Below are positions 23,847 through 32,179 of a stretch of DNA of 64,000 nucleotides, one piece after another. The notes under the pieces are model-generated. The model did no database searches. It was not told where the DNA came from and saw nothing but the letters and a program-made list of their open reading frames with translations. Position 1 is the first letter of the stretch; every line of letters starts with the position of its first letter. Source of the DNA: Microbacterium aurantiacum (GTDB taxonomy: Bacteria > Actinomycetota > Actinomycetes > Actinomycetales > Microbacteriaceae); NCBI RefSeq assembly GCF_021654035.1, contig NZ_JAJPDW010000002.1:248001-312000 (forward strand), written 5' to 3'. The position numbers and the translations under genes were made by a program.

Positions 23847-25055
23847 GTGACCGTCGACCATCACCGGAACGTGCGCACGACGTGGCTCTACACCCTGGGC
23901 TCGATCGTGGCGTTCGTGGGCTTCTTCAGCGGGTTCATCGCGCTGATGATGCTCGCGGCCCTCGCCGTGGCGCCCACGGCCGCGCTGTCCGTGGCGATCG
24001 TGCTGCAGCTGGTGGCGGGCGTCGTGCAGATCCGCTTCTGCTGGTACCTGCGCGGCGGACGCGGGGCGGGGATGCCGGGCCTCGGCCCCACGCTGGCGCT
24101 CTTCCTCCCCGCGGCGGCGGTGTGGGTGCTGACCCTTTTCGCTCCGGGCGTCGCGCTCGTGGGAGCCGCCTCCCTCTGGGTGGCGCTGTGCCTGGCGGCC
24201 TGCCTCGTCGGCCGCCGACGCCGGTGGGAGCTCATCGCGCTCGGCGCGATCCTCCTGGTCGGACACACGGTCCTCGCCGAGCGCATCACCCCACCCGTGC
24301 CCGGGGAATCCCTCGTCGAGGCCGGCACCGCATGGGCGACGGTGATCTACGCCGCGTTCGTCCCGTTCATGCTGCTGACGAGCGTGTGGTTCTGGGAGGT
24401 GGTGCTCGAGCTCGACCGGCACCGCCGGACGGCCGCGGCGCTCGCAATCACGCGCGAGCGCCTGCGGTTCGCCTCCGACCTGCACGACATCCAGGGCCAC
24501 CACCTGCAGGTCATCTCGCTGAAGGCCGAGCTCGCCGAGCGCCTCCTCCCGGTCGACGTGGAGGCGGCGCGCGCGCAGCTCCGCGACGTCCGCACGATCG
24601 CCCACGAAGCGCTCGCCGAGACCCGCTCGCTGGTCGCCGGCTACCGGCAGGTGTCGCTCGACGACGAGCTGTACAACGCCCGCGAGGTGCTCGGGGCCTC
24701 CGGTGCGCGGTGCACGCTGCGCGTGGAGGCCCTCCCCGACGACGACGCGACGCGCAGCGCGCTGGCGCTGACGGTCCGCGAGGCGACGACCAACATCCTG
24801 CGCCACAGCGAGGCCACCGAGGTCGAGATCACGGTCGTCGCCGCGGTCGGCGGATGGACGCTCACGATCGCGAACGACGCGGCCGCGCCCGCGGCGACCG
24901 ATTCCGTCGACGCGGGCAGCGGCATCGCCGGCCTTCGCGAGCGCATGGTCGCGCTCGGCGGGAGCCTGGATGCCGCGCACGAGGGGGACCGGTTCGTGCT
25001 GCGCGCGATGGTGCCCGCGGTCGCGCGGCCGTCGACGAGCGGGGTGCGCGCGTGA
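23847..25055 (+). CDS. Sensor histidine kinase, DesK/LiaS-like
   Basis: 402 residues. Five to six membrane helices occupy residues 13-185, then a HisKA_3 dimerisation region with phospho-acceptor His213 (ASDLHDIQGHHLQV) and an HATPase domain (REATTNILRHS for the N-box; GSGIAGLRERMVALGG for the G-box). With almost no extracellular domain it probably senses a membrane state. GTG at 23847 was chosen from the -10 spacing. The stop overlaps the regulator GTG. No exporter gene is adjacent, so its target is elsewhere or is the neighbouring COG2426 gene. Confidence 0.85.
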   Translation: MTVDHHRNVRTTWLYTLGSIVAFVGFFSGFIALMMLAALAVAPTAALSVAIVLQLVAGVVQIRFCWYLRGGRGAGMPGLGPTLALFLPAAAVWVLTLFAPGVALVGAASLWVALCLAACLVGRRRRWELIALGAILLVGHTVLAERITPPVPGESLVEAGTAWATVIYAAFVPFMLLTSVWFWEVVLELDRHRRTAAALAITRERLRFASDLHDIQGHHLQVISLKAELAERLLPVDVEAARAQLRDVRTIAHEALAETRSLVAGYRQVSLDDELYNAREVLGASGARCTLRVEALPDDDATRSALALTVREATTNILRHSEATEVEITVVAAVGGWTLTIANDAAAPAATDSVDAGSGIAGLRERMVALGGSLDAAHEGDRFVLRAMVPAVARPSTSGVRA

Positions 25056-25660
25056 GCGGCATCCGTCTCCTCGTCGCCGACGACGAGCACCTGATCCGGG
25101 GCGCACTCGTGGCCCTGCTGCAGCTGGAGCCCGACATCGAGGTGGTCGCGACGGCGGAGAACGGCATCCGTGCCGTCGAGGAGGCGCAGGAGCATCGGCC
25201 GGATGTGTGCCTGCTGGATCTCGAGATGCCCGAGGCCGATGGCCTGGAGGCGGCCGCGAAGATCCTCGCCAGCGTGCCGTCGCGGGTCGTCATCGTCACC
25301 CGGCACGCCCGCCCCGGCGTCCTGCGACGGGCCCTGGCGAGCAAGGTGTCGGGGTTCGTGCCGAAGTCGACGCCGGCGGAGCAGCTCGCGGACGTCATCC
25401 GCACCGTCGCCGCCGGGCGCCGCTACATCGATCCCGAGATCGCCGCGGTGGCGCTGACGGCCGAGCGGAGTCCGCTCACCGATCGTGAGCTCGACGTCCT
25501 CCGCCACAGCCGCTCAGCCCACAGCGTGCAGCAGATCGCCGATCGCCTGCACCTCGCGCCCGGCACGGTGCGCAACTACCTCTCCGCGGCGATGATGAAG
25601 CTCGACGCCTCCACCCGCCACGAGGCCGCCGACCGCGCCTGGGAGCAGGGCTGGATCTAG
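25052..25660 (+). CDS. LuxR-family response regulator
   Basis: 202 residues. Receiver domain with acidic pair DDE (residues 10-12), phospho-acceptor Asp56 (CLLDLEMP) and Lys105 (PKS); the C-terminal LuxR-type helix-turn-helix is LTDRELDVLRHSRSAHSVQQ onward, with HLAPGTVRNYLSAAMMKL as recognition region. Partner of the overlapping kinase (GTGA). A family A repeat follows at once. Confidence 0.88.
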   Translation: MSGIRLLVADDEHLIRGALVALLQLEPDIEVVATAENGIRAVEEAQEHRPDVCLLDLEMPEADGLEAAAKILASVPSRVVIVTRHARPGVLRRALASKVSGFVPKSTPAEQLADVIRTVAAGRRYIDPEIAAVALTAERSPLTDRELDVLRHSRSAHSVQQIADRLHLAPGTVRNYLSAAMMKLDASTRHEAADRAWEQGWI

Positions 25661-25770
25661 CCCCCCGCCCCCATTTGCCCGCGAGACTGCATCCTCCCGT
25701 CGAAACAGCGCGCGCGGCGTGCAGTCTCGACCGGAGGATGCAGTCTCGCGGTCAGGGAAAGGGGGAGGGG
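25661..25770. repeat. Family A nested palindromic repeat, copy 2
   Basis: Arms GCGAGACTGCATCC and GGATGCAGTCTCGC, inner arm GCAGTCTCGACCGGAGG; left flank C-rich and right flank G-rich. Lies between the convergent response regulator and ABC binding protein. Inverted relative to copy 3 and direct relative to copy 1, judged from the asymmetric GTCGAAACAGCGCGCG centre. Confidence 0.85.
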
Positions 25771-25773
25771 GGG

Positions 25774-26952
25774 CTACTGGCCGCCCTCGGTGAGGGTCAC
25801 CTCGATCGGGGTGTAGGTGCCGGCGACCTCGACGCCCTCGTCCTGGAGCTCGGCGAGCGCCTGCTCGATGTACTCGTTCGAGAAGGCGGATGCCGGGGGC
25901 TCGGCCGTGATGAGGTTCAGGCCGTCCTGGTTGACCGCCACGAGGGCTCCGGCGACGGTCTGATCCCATGCGGCCTGGTCGATGACACCGAACTCGCCCC
26001 CGGTCCAGATGAGCTTGTTCACCTCGTTCATCTGCCACAGCTGGTGGGTCGGACCGACGGGGAAGGCCGCCTCGGCGTTGATCGCCGCGTCGTACGTGAT
26101 CTGCGCGGCCTCCTCGGGATTGTCGCGGGCGAAGACCCAGCCCTTGACGACGGCCTTGAGGAAGCGCACCGCCGCGTCGGCGTACGCGGGGTCGCTCTCG
26201 AGGCGCGCGGTGTCGGCCCAGATCGCGTCCTGCAGCATGGCGCCGGCGGTGTCCTGGTACGACACGACGTCGAAGTCCTCCGGCTGGTACAGCTCGCCGG
26301 TGTCGGGGTTCACGACCTCGAGGATCTGCGCCCACTCGTTGTAGGTCATCGCCTGCGCGGCATCCACATCGCGGTCGAGCAGCGCGTTCATGCTGAAGTC
26401 CTGCGTGACGATCGACACGGTGGAGGCGTCGAGCCCCTCCTCGGCCATCGCCGCGAAGATCTCCCACTCGTTCCCGAAGCCCCACGATCCGATGCGCTTG
26501 CCCTCGAAGTCGGCGACCGACTCGATGCCGCTGTCGGCCCACGACACCTGCAGGGTTCCGGAGTCCTGGAAGACCTGGGCGATGTCGGTCAGTTCGGCGC
26601 CGCTGGCCTCGAGGCTTCCGAGCACCTTCGGCACCCACGCGATGGCGAAGTCGACCTCGCCCGCGAGGAGCGCGTCCTGCGGCACGATGTCGCCGCCCGA
26701 GGGGAGGATCTCGACGTCGGTGAAGCCCTCGTCCTCGAAATATCCCTGGTCGAGGGCGACGTAATAGCCGGCGAACTGCGCCTGCGGCAGCCACTGCAGC
26801 TGGAGCGACACCGAGGTCAGCATCTCGGTGTCGCCGGAGCCGCCGTCGGCGGGTGGGCCGGAGTCGGACGATCCCGCGCAGGCGGAGAGGGCGAGCGCGC
26901 TGACCGTGACGACGGATGCCGCGGTGAGCGTGCGACGGGTGCGGTGTCTCAT
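25774..26952 (-). CDS. NMT1/THI5-type substrate-binding lipoprotein, pyrimidine-like importer
   Basis: 392 residues. A lipoprotein signal ends in LALSAC (Cys25). The mature chain has the NMT1/THI5-like fold that binds pyrimidine or thiamin-precursor type ligands: VSLQLQWLPQAQFAGYYVALDQG at the start, then SGGDIVPQDALLAGEVDFA and SWGFGNEWEIF. It is the last gene of the seven-gene operon and delivers substrate to the two permeases. Given the hydantoinase and ureidopropionase genes, a pyrimidine or hydantoin is the likely ligand, by inference. Confidence 0.82.
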   Translation of the reverse strand: MRHRTRRTLTAASVVTVSALALSACAGSSDSGPPADGGSGDTEMLTSVSLQLQWLPQAQFAGYYVALDQGYFEDEGFTDVEILPSGGDIVPQDALLAGEVDFAIAWVPKVLGSLEASGAELTDIAQVFQDSGTLQVSWADSGIESVADFEGKRIGSWGFGNEWEIFAAMAEEGLDASTVSIVTQDFSMNALLDRDVDAAQAMTYNEWAQILEVVNPDTGELYQPEDFDVVSYQDTAGAMLQDAIWADTARLESDPAYADAAVRFLKAVVKGWVFARDNPEEAAQITYDAAINAEAAFPVGPTHQLWQMNEVNKLIWTGGEFGVIDQAAWDQTVAGALVAVNQDGLNLITAEPPASAFSNEYIEQALAELQDEGVEVAGTYTPIEVTLTEGGQ

Positions 26953-27004
26953 GCTGTTCCTTTCTCGGGTGGTGCAGGGGTGGTGCGGATCTCGGGCGGC
27001 GCTG

Positions 27005-27874
27005 TCAGCCCGGCGACCGCCGCGTCGCCCAGCGCTCGAGGAGCGAGGTGACGAGGTAGAAGGCGAGCCCGATGAGCATCCCGCCGACGACGAACGCCCA
27101 CGCGAGAGCGGCGCGTCCGGACTTGGCGTAGGTGGCGATCGCGGTGCCGATGCCGTCCGCGGGCCCGCCGAAGTACTCCGCGACGAGCGCGGCGATCACG
27201 GCGAGCGAACTCGCGATCCGCAGGCCCGTCATGAGGTACGGAAGGGCCGTGGGGAGGGTCAGGAACCGGAAGGTCTGGGCGCGTGAGGCCGCCGAGGCGC
27301 GGAGGAGGTCGCGGTGCACCGGTCGGGTCTGCCGGAATCCGCGCAACACCGTGACGAACACGGGGATGAAGGCCGCGATCATCGCCACCGCCTGCCGCCC
27401 GAACTGGCTCGACGCGCCGTACATCGTGTTGAGGATCGGGGTGATCGCCACGATCGGGATCACGGCGAGGGCCGAGACGAGCGGTGCCAGCATCCCGTCG
27501 ATGGGGCGGATCGTGGCCGCGAGCGCCGCCAGGATGATCGCGAGGAGCGACCCCGCGACGAGCCCGACGAGGGCGTTGGTGGCGGTGACGGCCATGTCCT
27601 CGGCGATGATGTTCCACCGCAGCACGAACTCCGCCGCGATCGCGATCGGACTCGGCAACATGCGGGGCGCGGTTCCGAGCACGTCGACCCAGAAGATCCA
27701 CGCCGCGAGGATCACCAGCCCCACCCCGACGGGCGCGACGACCTTCCCCCATCCCGGCAGGTCCCGCCCGGCGCGGGGCGACGTGCGGCGCGGCGCGCTC
27801 CCCGCGTCGAGCCCCGACACGACGTCGGATGCCGGAGCGGATGCCGGAGCGGATGCGGATGCCGGTGCGGTCAT
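27005..27874 (-). CDS. ABC transporter permease 2 of the pyrimidine-like importer
   Basis: 289 residues, SsuC/TauC-like permease with six helices and EAA-type loop (DLLRASAASRAQTFRFLTLP near residue 190). The first 30 residues are a low-complexity ASAPASAPAS tract encoded by tandem GGATGC-type units at 27828-27868. ATG overlaps the ATPase stop (ATGA). A second permease of the same family lies on the other side of the ATPase gene, so the pore is probably a heterodimer. Confidence 0.85.
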   Translation of the reverse strand: MTAPASASAPASAPASDVVSGLDAGSAPRRTSPRAGRDLPGWGKVVAPVGVGLVILAAWIFWVDVLGTAPRMLPSPIAIAAEFVLRWNIIAEDMAVTATNALVGLVAGSLLAIILAALAATIRPIDGMLAPLVSALAVIPIVAITPILNTMYGASSQFGRQAVAMIAAFIPVFVTVLRGFRQTRPVHRDLLRASAASRAQTFRFLTLPTALPYLMTGLRIASSLAVIAALVAEYFGGPADGIGTAIATYAKSGRAALAWAFVVGGMLIGLAFYLVTSLLERWATRRSPG

Positions 27875-28707
27875 CGCTCGTTCGCCCTCTCCACCGGGGC
27901 GCCGTGGAGGGCCTCGCGGACGGCCGTGACCCGCGCGAAGTACTCCGGGGATTCGCGCAGGGCCTCGGCGCGGTCCTCGCCGAGGTCGGTGACGATGACA
28001 TCGGTGATCCGGCCGGGGCGCGGGCTCATCACCACGACGCGGTCCGAGAGGAACACCGCCTCCGGGATCGAGTGGGTAACGAACACCACCGCCGCTCCGG
28101 TCTCCACCGCGATGCGGGCGAGCTCGGACTGCAGGTACTCGCGGGTCATCTCGTCGAGGGCGCCGAACGGCTCGTCCATCAGCAGCAGCTTCGGGCGCGA
28201 CGCGAGGGCGCGGGCGATCGCGACCCTCTGCTGCATCCCGCCGGAGAGCTGGTCGGGGTAGCGGTCGACGAAGTCGGTGAGGCCGACCAGTTCCGCCAGC
28301 TCCGCCACCCGGTCGGCGCGGGCGGCCTTGCCGGTGCCGTGGAGCTCGAGCGGCAGCGCAATGTTCGCCGCGACCGTCCGCCACGGGAGCAGCCCCGCCT
28401 GCTGGAACGCGATGCCGTAGTCCTGGTCGATCCGGGCCCGGCCGGCGGGCTTGCCGAAGATCCGCAGGTCGCCGCTCGTGGCCTGGTCGAGGTCGGCGAT
28501 GAGGCGCAGGAGCGTCGACTTGCCGCATCCGGACGGTCCGATCAGCGAGACGAACTCGCCCGCCGCGACCTCGAGGTCGACGCCGGTGAGGGCCACGACC
28601 TCGCCGGTCTTGGTGGGGAAGACCTTGCCGACGTCGGTCGCGCGCACGGCGGCGTCGACGGATGCCGGGGCGAGGCCGGCGGCGGCGGGGGTGTGCGCAG
28701 TCGTCAT
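27871..28707 (-). CDS. ABC transporter ATPase of the pyrimidine-like importer
   Basis: 278 residues. Walker A GPSGCGKST, signature LSGGMQQR, Walker B LLLMDEPFGALD and switch THSIPEAVFLSD are typical of the nitrate/sulfonate/taurine importer ATPases (SsuB/TauB group). ATG overlaps the upstream permease stop and its stop overlaps the downstream permease start, a tight operon. Confidence 0.88.
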   Translation of the reverse strand: MTTAHTPAAAGLAPASVDAAVRATDVGKVFPTKTGEVVALTGVDLEVAAGEFVSLIGPSGCGKSTLLRLIADLDQATSGDLRIFGKPAGRARIDQDYGIAFQQAGLLPWRTVAANIALPLELHGTGKAARADRVAELAELVGLTDFVDRYPDQLSGGMQQRVAIARALASRPKLLLMDEPFGALDEMTREYLQSELARIAVETGAAVVFVTHSIPEAVFLSDRVVVMSPRPGRITDVIVTDLGEDRAEALRESPEYFARVTAVREALHGAPVERANER

Positions 28708-29684
28708 GCCGCGGCTTCTCCTCTGCGGTAGGTGGCGAGGGCCAGTCCGATCAGCGCGACCGAGCCGGCGGCGATGAGTCCGAGGGCGATCGCGCCGAAG
28801 GTCGGGCCCCAGGGGGCCGCGGGATCGCTGGATGCTTGACCGGCGAGCTGGATCAGCATCCGTCCGATGCCGCCGCGCATGCCGATGGAGACCTCCGCGA
28901 CGACCGCGCCGAGCACCGCGTTGGCGGCGGCGAGACGCAGCGCCGGCAGCAGGTACGGCACCGACGCCGGAAGCCGCAGGCGCAGGAGCGTCGGCCAGTA
29001 GCCGGCGGCGTAGGTCCGCATGAGGTCGAGGTGGATGCGGTCGGGCGATCCGAGTCCCTTGAGGACGCCGATCGCGACGGGGAAGAACGCCAGATACGAG
29101 GCGATGATCGCCACCGAGAGCCACTGCGGCCACGGCGTCCCGCCCCGGTCGATCTGGATGCCGATGGCGTTGACGACCGGCGCGAAGGCGATGAGCGGCA
29201 CGATCTGGCTGATCACGATCCAGGGGAGGAGCCCCCATTCGACCAGTCGCCAGCGCTGCATGAGCAGCCCGAGGAGCGCACCGACGGTGACTCCGATCAG
29301 CCAGCCGACGGCGGCGATGCCGAGCGTCACGAGCGCCGCGCTCATCACCGACACCACGAGCGGTGGCGTGTCGCCGCCGCTCGTGGGCTGGAAGAGGCGC
29401 GCGACCATGTCCCACACGTGCGGCATCGCGCGGTCGTGGGTCCGCGGAAGGATCAGCAGCCCCGACCCCGCCTCCCCCTCGATGGCACCGATCGTCACGC
29501 CCTCCGCGGGGCCGAGGAACTTGTACCCCTCCCAGATGAGGAGCACCACCAGGATGCCGAGGGCGCCCCATCCGGCGGCGACCCACCCTCGCAGCTCGCG
29601 CTCGCGGCGGGCACTCCCGCGCACCCCGCGCACCCCGCGGCGCACGCCCCCGCGCGCCGGGGTGCTCGCAGGGGCCGTCGTCAC
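28704..29684 (-). CDS. ABC transporter permease 1 of the pyrimidine-like importer
   Basis: 326 residues, longer than usual. After an arginine-rich N-terminus and one helix (ALGILVVLLIWEGYKFLG) there is an extra periplasmic segment of about 45 residues before the standard permease core. The EAA-type loop is near residues 222-241 (MRTYAAGYWPTLLRLRLP). The GTG overlaps the LLM stop (GTGA). It differs from the second permease, so the two are not a recent duplication. Confidence 0.84.
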   Translation of the reverse strand: MTTAPASTPARGGVRRGVRGVRGSARRERELRGWVAAGWGALGILVVLLIWEGYKFLGPAEGVTIGAIEGEAGSGLLILPRTHDRAMPHVWDMVARLFQPTSGGDTPPLVVSVMSAALVTLGIAAVGWLIGVTVGALLGLLMQRWRLVEWGLLPWIVISQIVPLIAFAPVVNAIGIQIDRGGTPWPQWLSVAIIASYLAFFPVAIGVLKGLGSPDRIHLDLMRTYAAGYWPTLLRLRLPASVPYLLPALRLAAANAVLGAVVAEVSIGMRGGIGRMLIQLAGQASSDPAAPWGPTFGAIALGLIAAGSVALIGLALATYRRGEAAA

Positions 29685-30697
29685 GACTTCGCCGTCAGGT
29701 GGGACTGGAGGGCGGGGATCACGGTCTCGCCGTACACGCGCATCGTCTCCTCCTTGTTGTCGTGCTGGAGGTAGCCGGCGAACTGCGTGACCCCGATCGC
29801 GCGGAGTGCCTCGAGCTTGGCGATGTGCTCGTCCGCGGTTCCGAGGATGCAGAAGCGCTCGACGATCTCGTCGGGGACGAAGTCGACGTGGTCGTTGTCG
29901 GCCTTCCCGTGGGTGTTGTAGTCGTACCCCTGGCGGCCGGCGATGTAGTCGGTCAGCGCATCCGGGACGGCCCCGTGGTGTCCGTACTTCGCCACGATGT
30001 CGGCGACGTGGTTGCCGACCATCCCGCCGAACCAGCGGCACTGGTCGCGCATGTGCTCCCGGTCCTCGCCGATGTACATCGGGGCGGCGACGCAGAACGC
30101 GATCGTGTCCGGATCGCGCCCGACGTTCGCCGCGGCATCCCGCACGGTCTTGATCATCCACGAGGCGATGTCGAGGTCGGCCAGCTGCAGGATGAACCCG
30201 TCGCCGACCTCCCCGGTGAGCTTCAGCGCGAGCGGACCGTACGCGGCGACCCACACGTCGAGCGCGGATCCCCGGCTCCACGGGAACCGGATCGTCGCGC
30301 CGTTGTACTCGACGGGGCGGGAGTTGCCGAGTTCGCGGATCACGTGGATCGACTCCCGCAGCTCCCTCATCGTGACCGGCTTGCCGTTGGTCACGCGGAC
30401 GGCCGAGTCGCCCCGCCCGATGCCGCAGATCGTGCGGTTGCCGTACATCTCGTTGAGCGTGGCGAAGACGGATGCCGTGACCGTCCAATCGCGCGTGGCG
30501 GGGTTCGTGACGAACGGCCCCACCGTCACCCGGTTCGTCTCGGCGAGGATCGCCGAGTGGATGACGTACGGCTCCTGCCACAGGAGGTGCGAATCGAACG
30601 TCCACACGTGGCTGAATCCGTGCGCCTCGGCGAGCTTCGCCAGCTGCACGGTGCGGGCGGCGGGCGGGTTGGTCTGGAGGACGACTCCGAAGTCCAT
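29681..30697 (-). CDS. LLM-class flavin or F420 oxidoreductase of the pyrimidine cluster
   Basis: 338-residue luciferase-like TIM-barrel oxidoreductase (DFGVVLQTNPPAARTV start; AGYLQHDNKEETMRVYGE end). The cofactor may be FMN or F420 and cannot be settled by reading. I recall an LLM subfamily (TIGR03842, CPS_4043) that occurs next to hydantoinase and such importers, which fits. Only 10 bp separate it from the hydantoinase gene. It could oxidise or reduce the pyrimidine-type substrate ahead of ring opening; that reaction is a guess. Confidence 0.78.
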   Translation of the reverse strand: MDFGVVLQTNPPAARTVQLAKLAEAHGFSHVWTFDSHLLWQEPYVIHSAILAETNRVTVGPFVTNPATRDWTVTASVFATLNEMYGNRTICGIGRGDSAVRVTNGKPVTMRELRESIHVIRELGNSRPVEYNGATIRFPWSRGSALDVWVAAYGPLALKLTGEVGDGFILQLADLDIASWMIKTVRDAAANVGRDPDTIAFCVAAPMYIGEDREHMRDQCRWFGGMVGNHVADIVAKYGHHGAVPDALTDYIAGRQGYDYNTHGKADNDHVDFVPDEIVERFCILGTADEHIAKLEALRAIGVTQFAGYLQHDNKEETMRVYGETVIPALQSHLTAKS

Positions 30698-30707
30698 GCG
30701 GGATCCC

Positions 30708-32144
30708 TTACGTGAGGTACTGCGTGAGTCCGCGCTTGATGAACCGGCCGTCGCCCTTGGCGCCGAGGTAGGCGCCGTCGTCGACGATCACCTTTCCGCG
30801 GGAGATCACGGTGTCGACGTGCCCGTCGATCTCGTACCCCTCCCACGCCGAGTGGTCCATGTTCATGTGGTGGGTGGCGTTGATCCCGATGGAGGTGTGG
30901 CCGTTCGGGTCGTAGACGACGATGTCGGCATCCGCTCCCGGCTGGATCACGCCCTTGCGGCCGTACATGCCGAACATGCGCGCCGGAGTGGTGGAGGTGA
31001 GCTCGACCCAGCGTTCGAGCGTGAGGCGGCCGGTGACGACGCCCTGGTACATGAGGTTCATGCGGTGCTCGACCGAGCCGATGCCGTTGGGGATCTTGCG
31101 GAAGTCGCCGAGGCCGAGCTCCTTCTGATCCTTCATGCAGAACGGGCAGTGGTCGGTGGAGACCATCTGCAGGTCGTTGGTGCGCAGGGCCTGCCACATG
31201 TGGTCTTGGTGGCCCTCGGCGCGGGAGCGCAGCGGCGTCGAGCACACCCACTTCGCCCCCTCGAATGCGCCCCACTCGTCGCTCTGCGCGCCCAGCTGCT
31301 CCTCGAGCGAGAGGTAGAGGTACTGCGGACACGTCTCGCCGAAGACGTTCTGGCCGCGGTCGCGCGCCCACGCCAGCTGCTCGACGGCCTGTTTCGCGCT
31401 CACGTGGACGACGTACAGCGGTGCGCCGGTCACGTCGGCGAGCATGATCGCGCGGTGGGTGGCCTCCTCCTCCATCTGCCAGGCGCGGGCGATGCCGTGG
31501 TAGTACGGGTCGGTCTTGCCCTGGGCGACCAGCTGCGCGGCGAGGACGTCGATGGCGGGGCCGTTCTCGGCGTGCATCATCGTGAGCAGGCCCGTCTCGC
31601 GGCTCACCTGCATCGCCCGGAGCACCTGCGCGTCGTCGGAGTAGAAGACGCCGGGGTAGGCCATGAAGAGCTTGAAGCTCGAGATGCCCTCGTCGACGAG
31701 TCTCGGCATCGCGGCGAGCGAGGCGTCGTCGACACCGCCGATGATCTGGTGGAAGCCGTAGTCGATCGCGCAGTTGCCGGCGGCGAGCTCGTGCCAGCGC
31801 TCGAGGCCCTCGAAGACGTCCCCGCCGTAGGTTTGAACGGCGAAGTCGACGATCGTCGTCGTCCCTCCCCACGCCGCCGCCCGCGTCCCGGTCTCGAACG
31901 TGTCGCTGGCGGAGGTGCCGCCGAACGGCAGCTGCATGTGGGTGTGGGCGTCGATCCCTCCGGGGATGACGTACTTGCCCGTCGCGTCGATCACGCGGTC
32001 GACGGATGCCGCGACATCCGTTCCGAGGAGGGCGGAGCCGGGCTGGAGCACGGCGACGATCGTCTCGCCGTCGACGAGGACGTCGGCGAGCCCGCGCCCG
32101 GTGGCCGAGACGACGGTGCCGCCGGTGATGAGTGTCGTGGTCAT
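30708..32144 (-). CDS. hydA: D-hydantoinase / dihydropyrimidinase
   Basis: Zinc amidohydrolase that opens dihydropyrimidine or hydantoin rings to N-carbamoyl amino acids, 478 residues, normal length. Metal ligands are visible: His67 and His69 (DAHTHMQLP), carbamylated Lys158 (SSFKLFMAYP), His191 (MMHAENG), His247 (YVVHVSA) and Asp331 (STDHCPF). A GGAG site lies seven bases before the ATG. It follows the amidase gene and precedes the LLM gene. Confidence 0.92.
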   Translation of the reverse strand: MTTTLITGGTVVSATGRGLADVLVDGETIVAVLQPGSALLGTDVAASVDRVIDATGKYVIPGGIDAHTHMQLPFGGTSASDTFETGTRAAAWGGTTTIVDFAVQTYGGDVFEGLERWHELAAGNCAIDYGFHQIIGGVDDASLAAMPRLVDEGISSFKLFMAYPGVFYSDDAQVLRAMQVSRETGLLTMMHAENGPAIDVLAAQLVAQGKTDPYYHGIARAWQMEEEATHRAIMLADVTGAPLYVVHVSAKQAVEQLAWARDRGQNVFGETCPQYLYLSLEEQLGAQSDEWGAFEGAKWVCSTPLRSRAEGHQDHMWQALRTNDLQMVSTDHCPFCMKDQKELGLGDFRKIPNGIGSVEHRMNLMYQGVVTGRLTLERWVELTSTTPARMFGMYGRKGVIQPGADADIVVYDPNGHTSIGINATHHMNMDHSAWEGYEIDGHVDTVISRGKVIVDDGAYLGAKGDGRFIKRGLTQYLT

Positions 32145-32156
32145 GGCATATCTCCG

Positions 32157-32179
32157 GTGATCGAGCCTGTCGAGATCAC
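32157..32179. repeat. Palindrome around the amidase stop codon
   Basis: GTGATCGAGCCTGTCGAGATCAC-type palindrome with arms GTGATC and GATCAC and inner TCGA repeats flanking GCCTG. It includes the TGA of the nitrilase-family gene at 32176-32178 and lies before the hydantoinase ribosome site, so it may form a small intra-operon hairpin. I recall related TCGACAGGCTCGA sequences as frequent in Microbacteriaceae. Confidence 0.5.
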
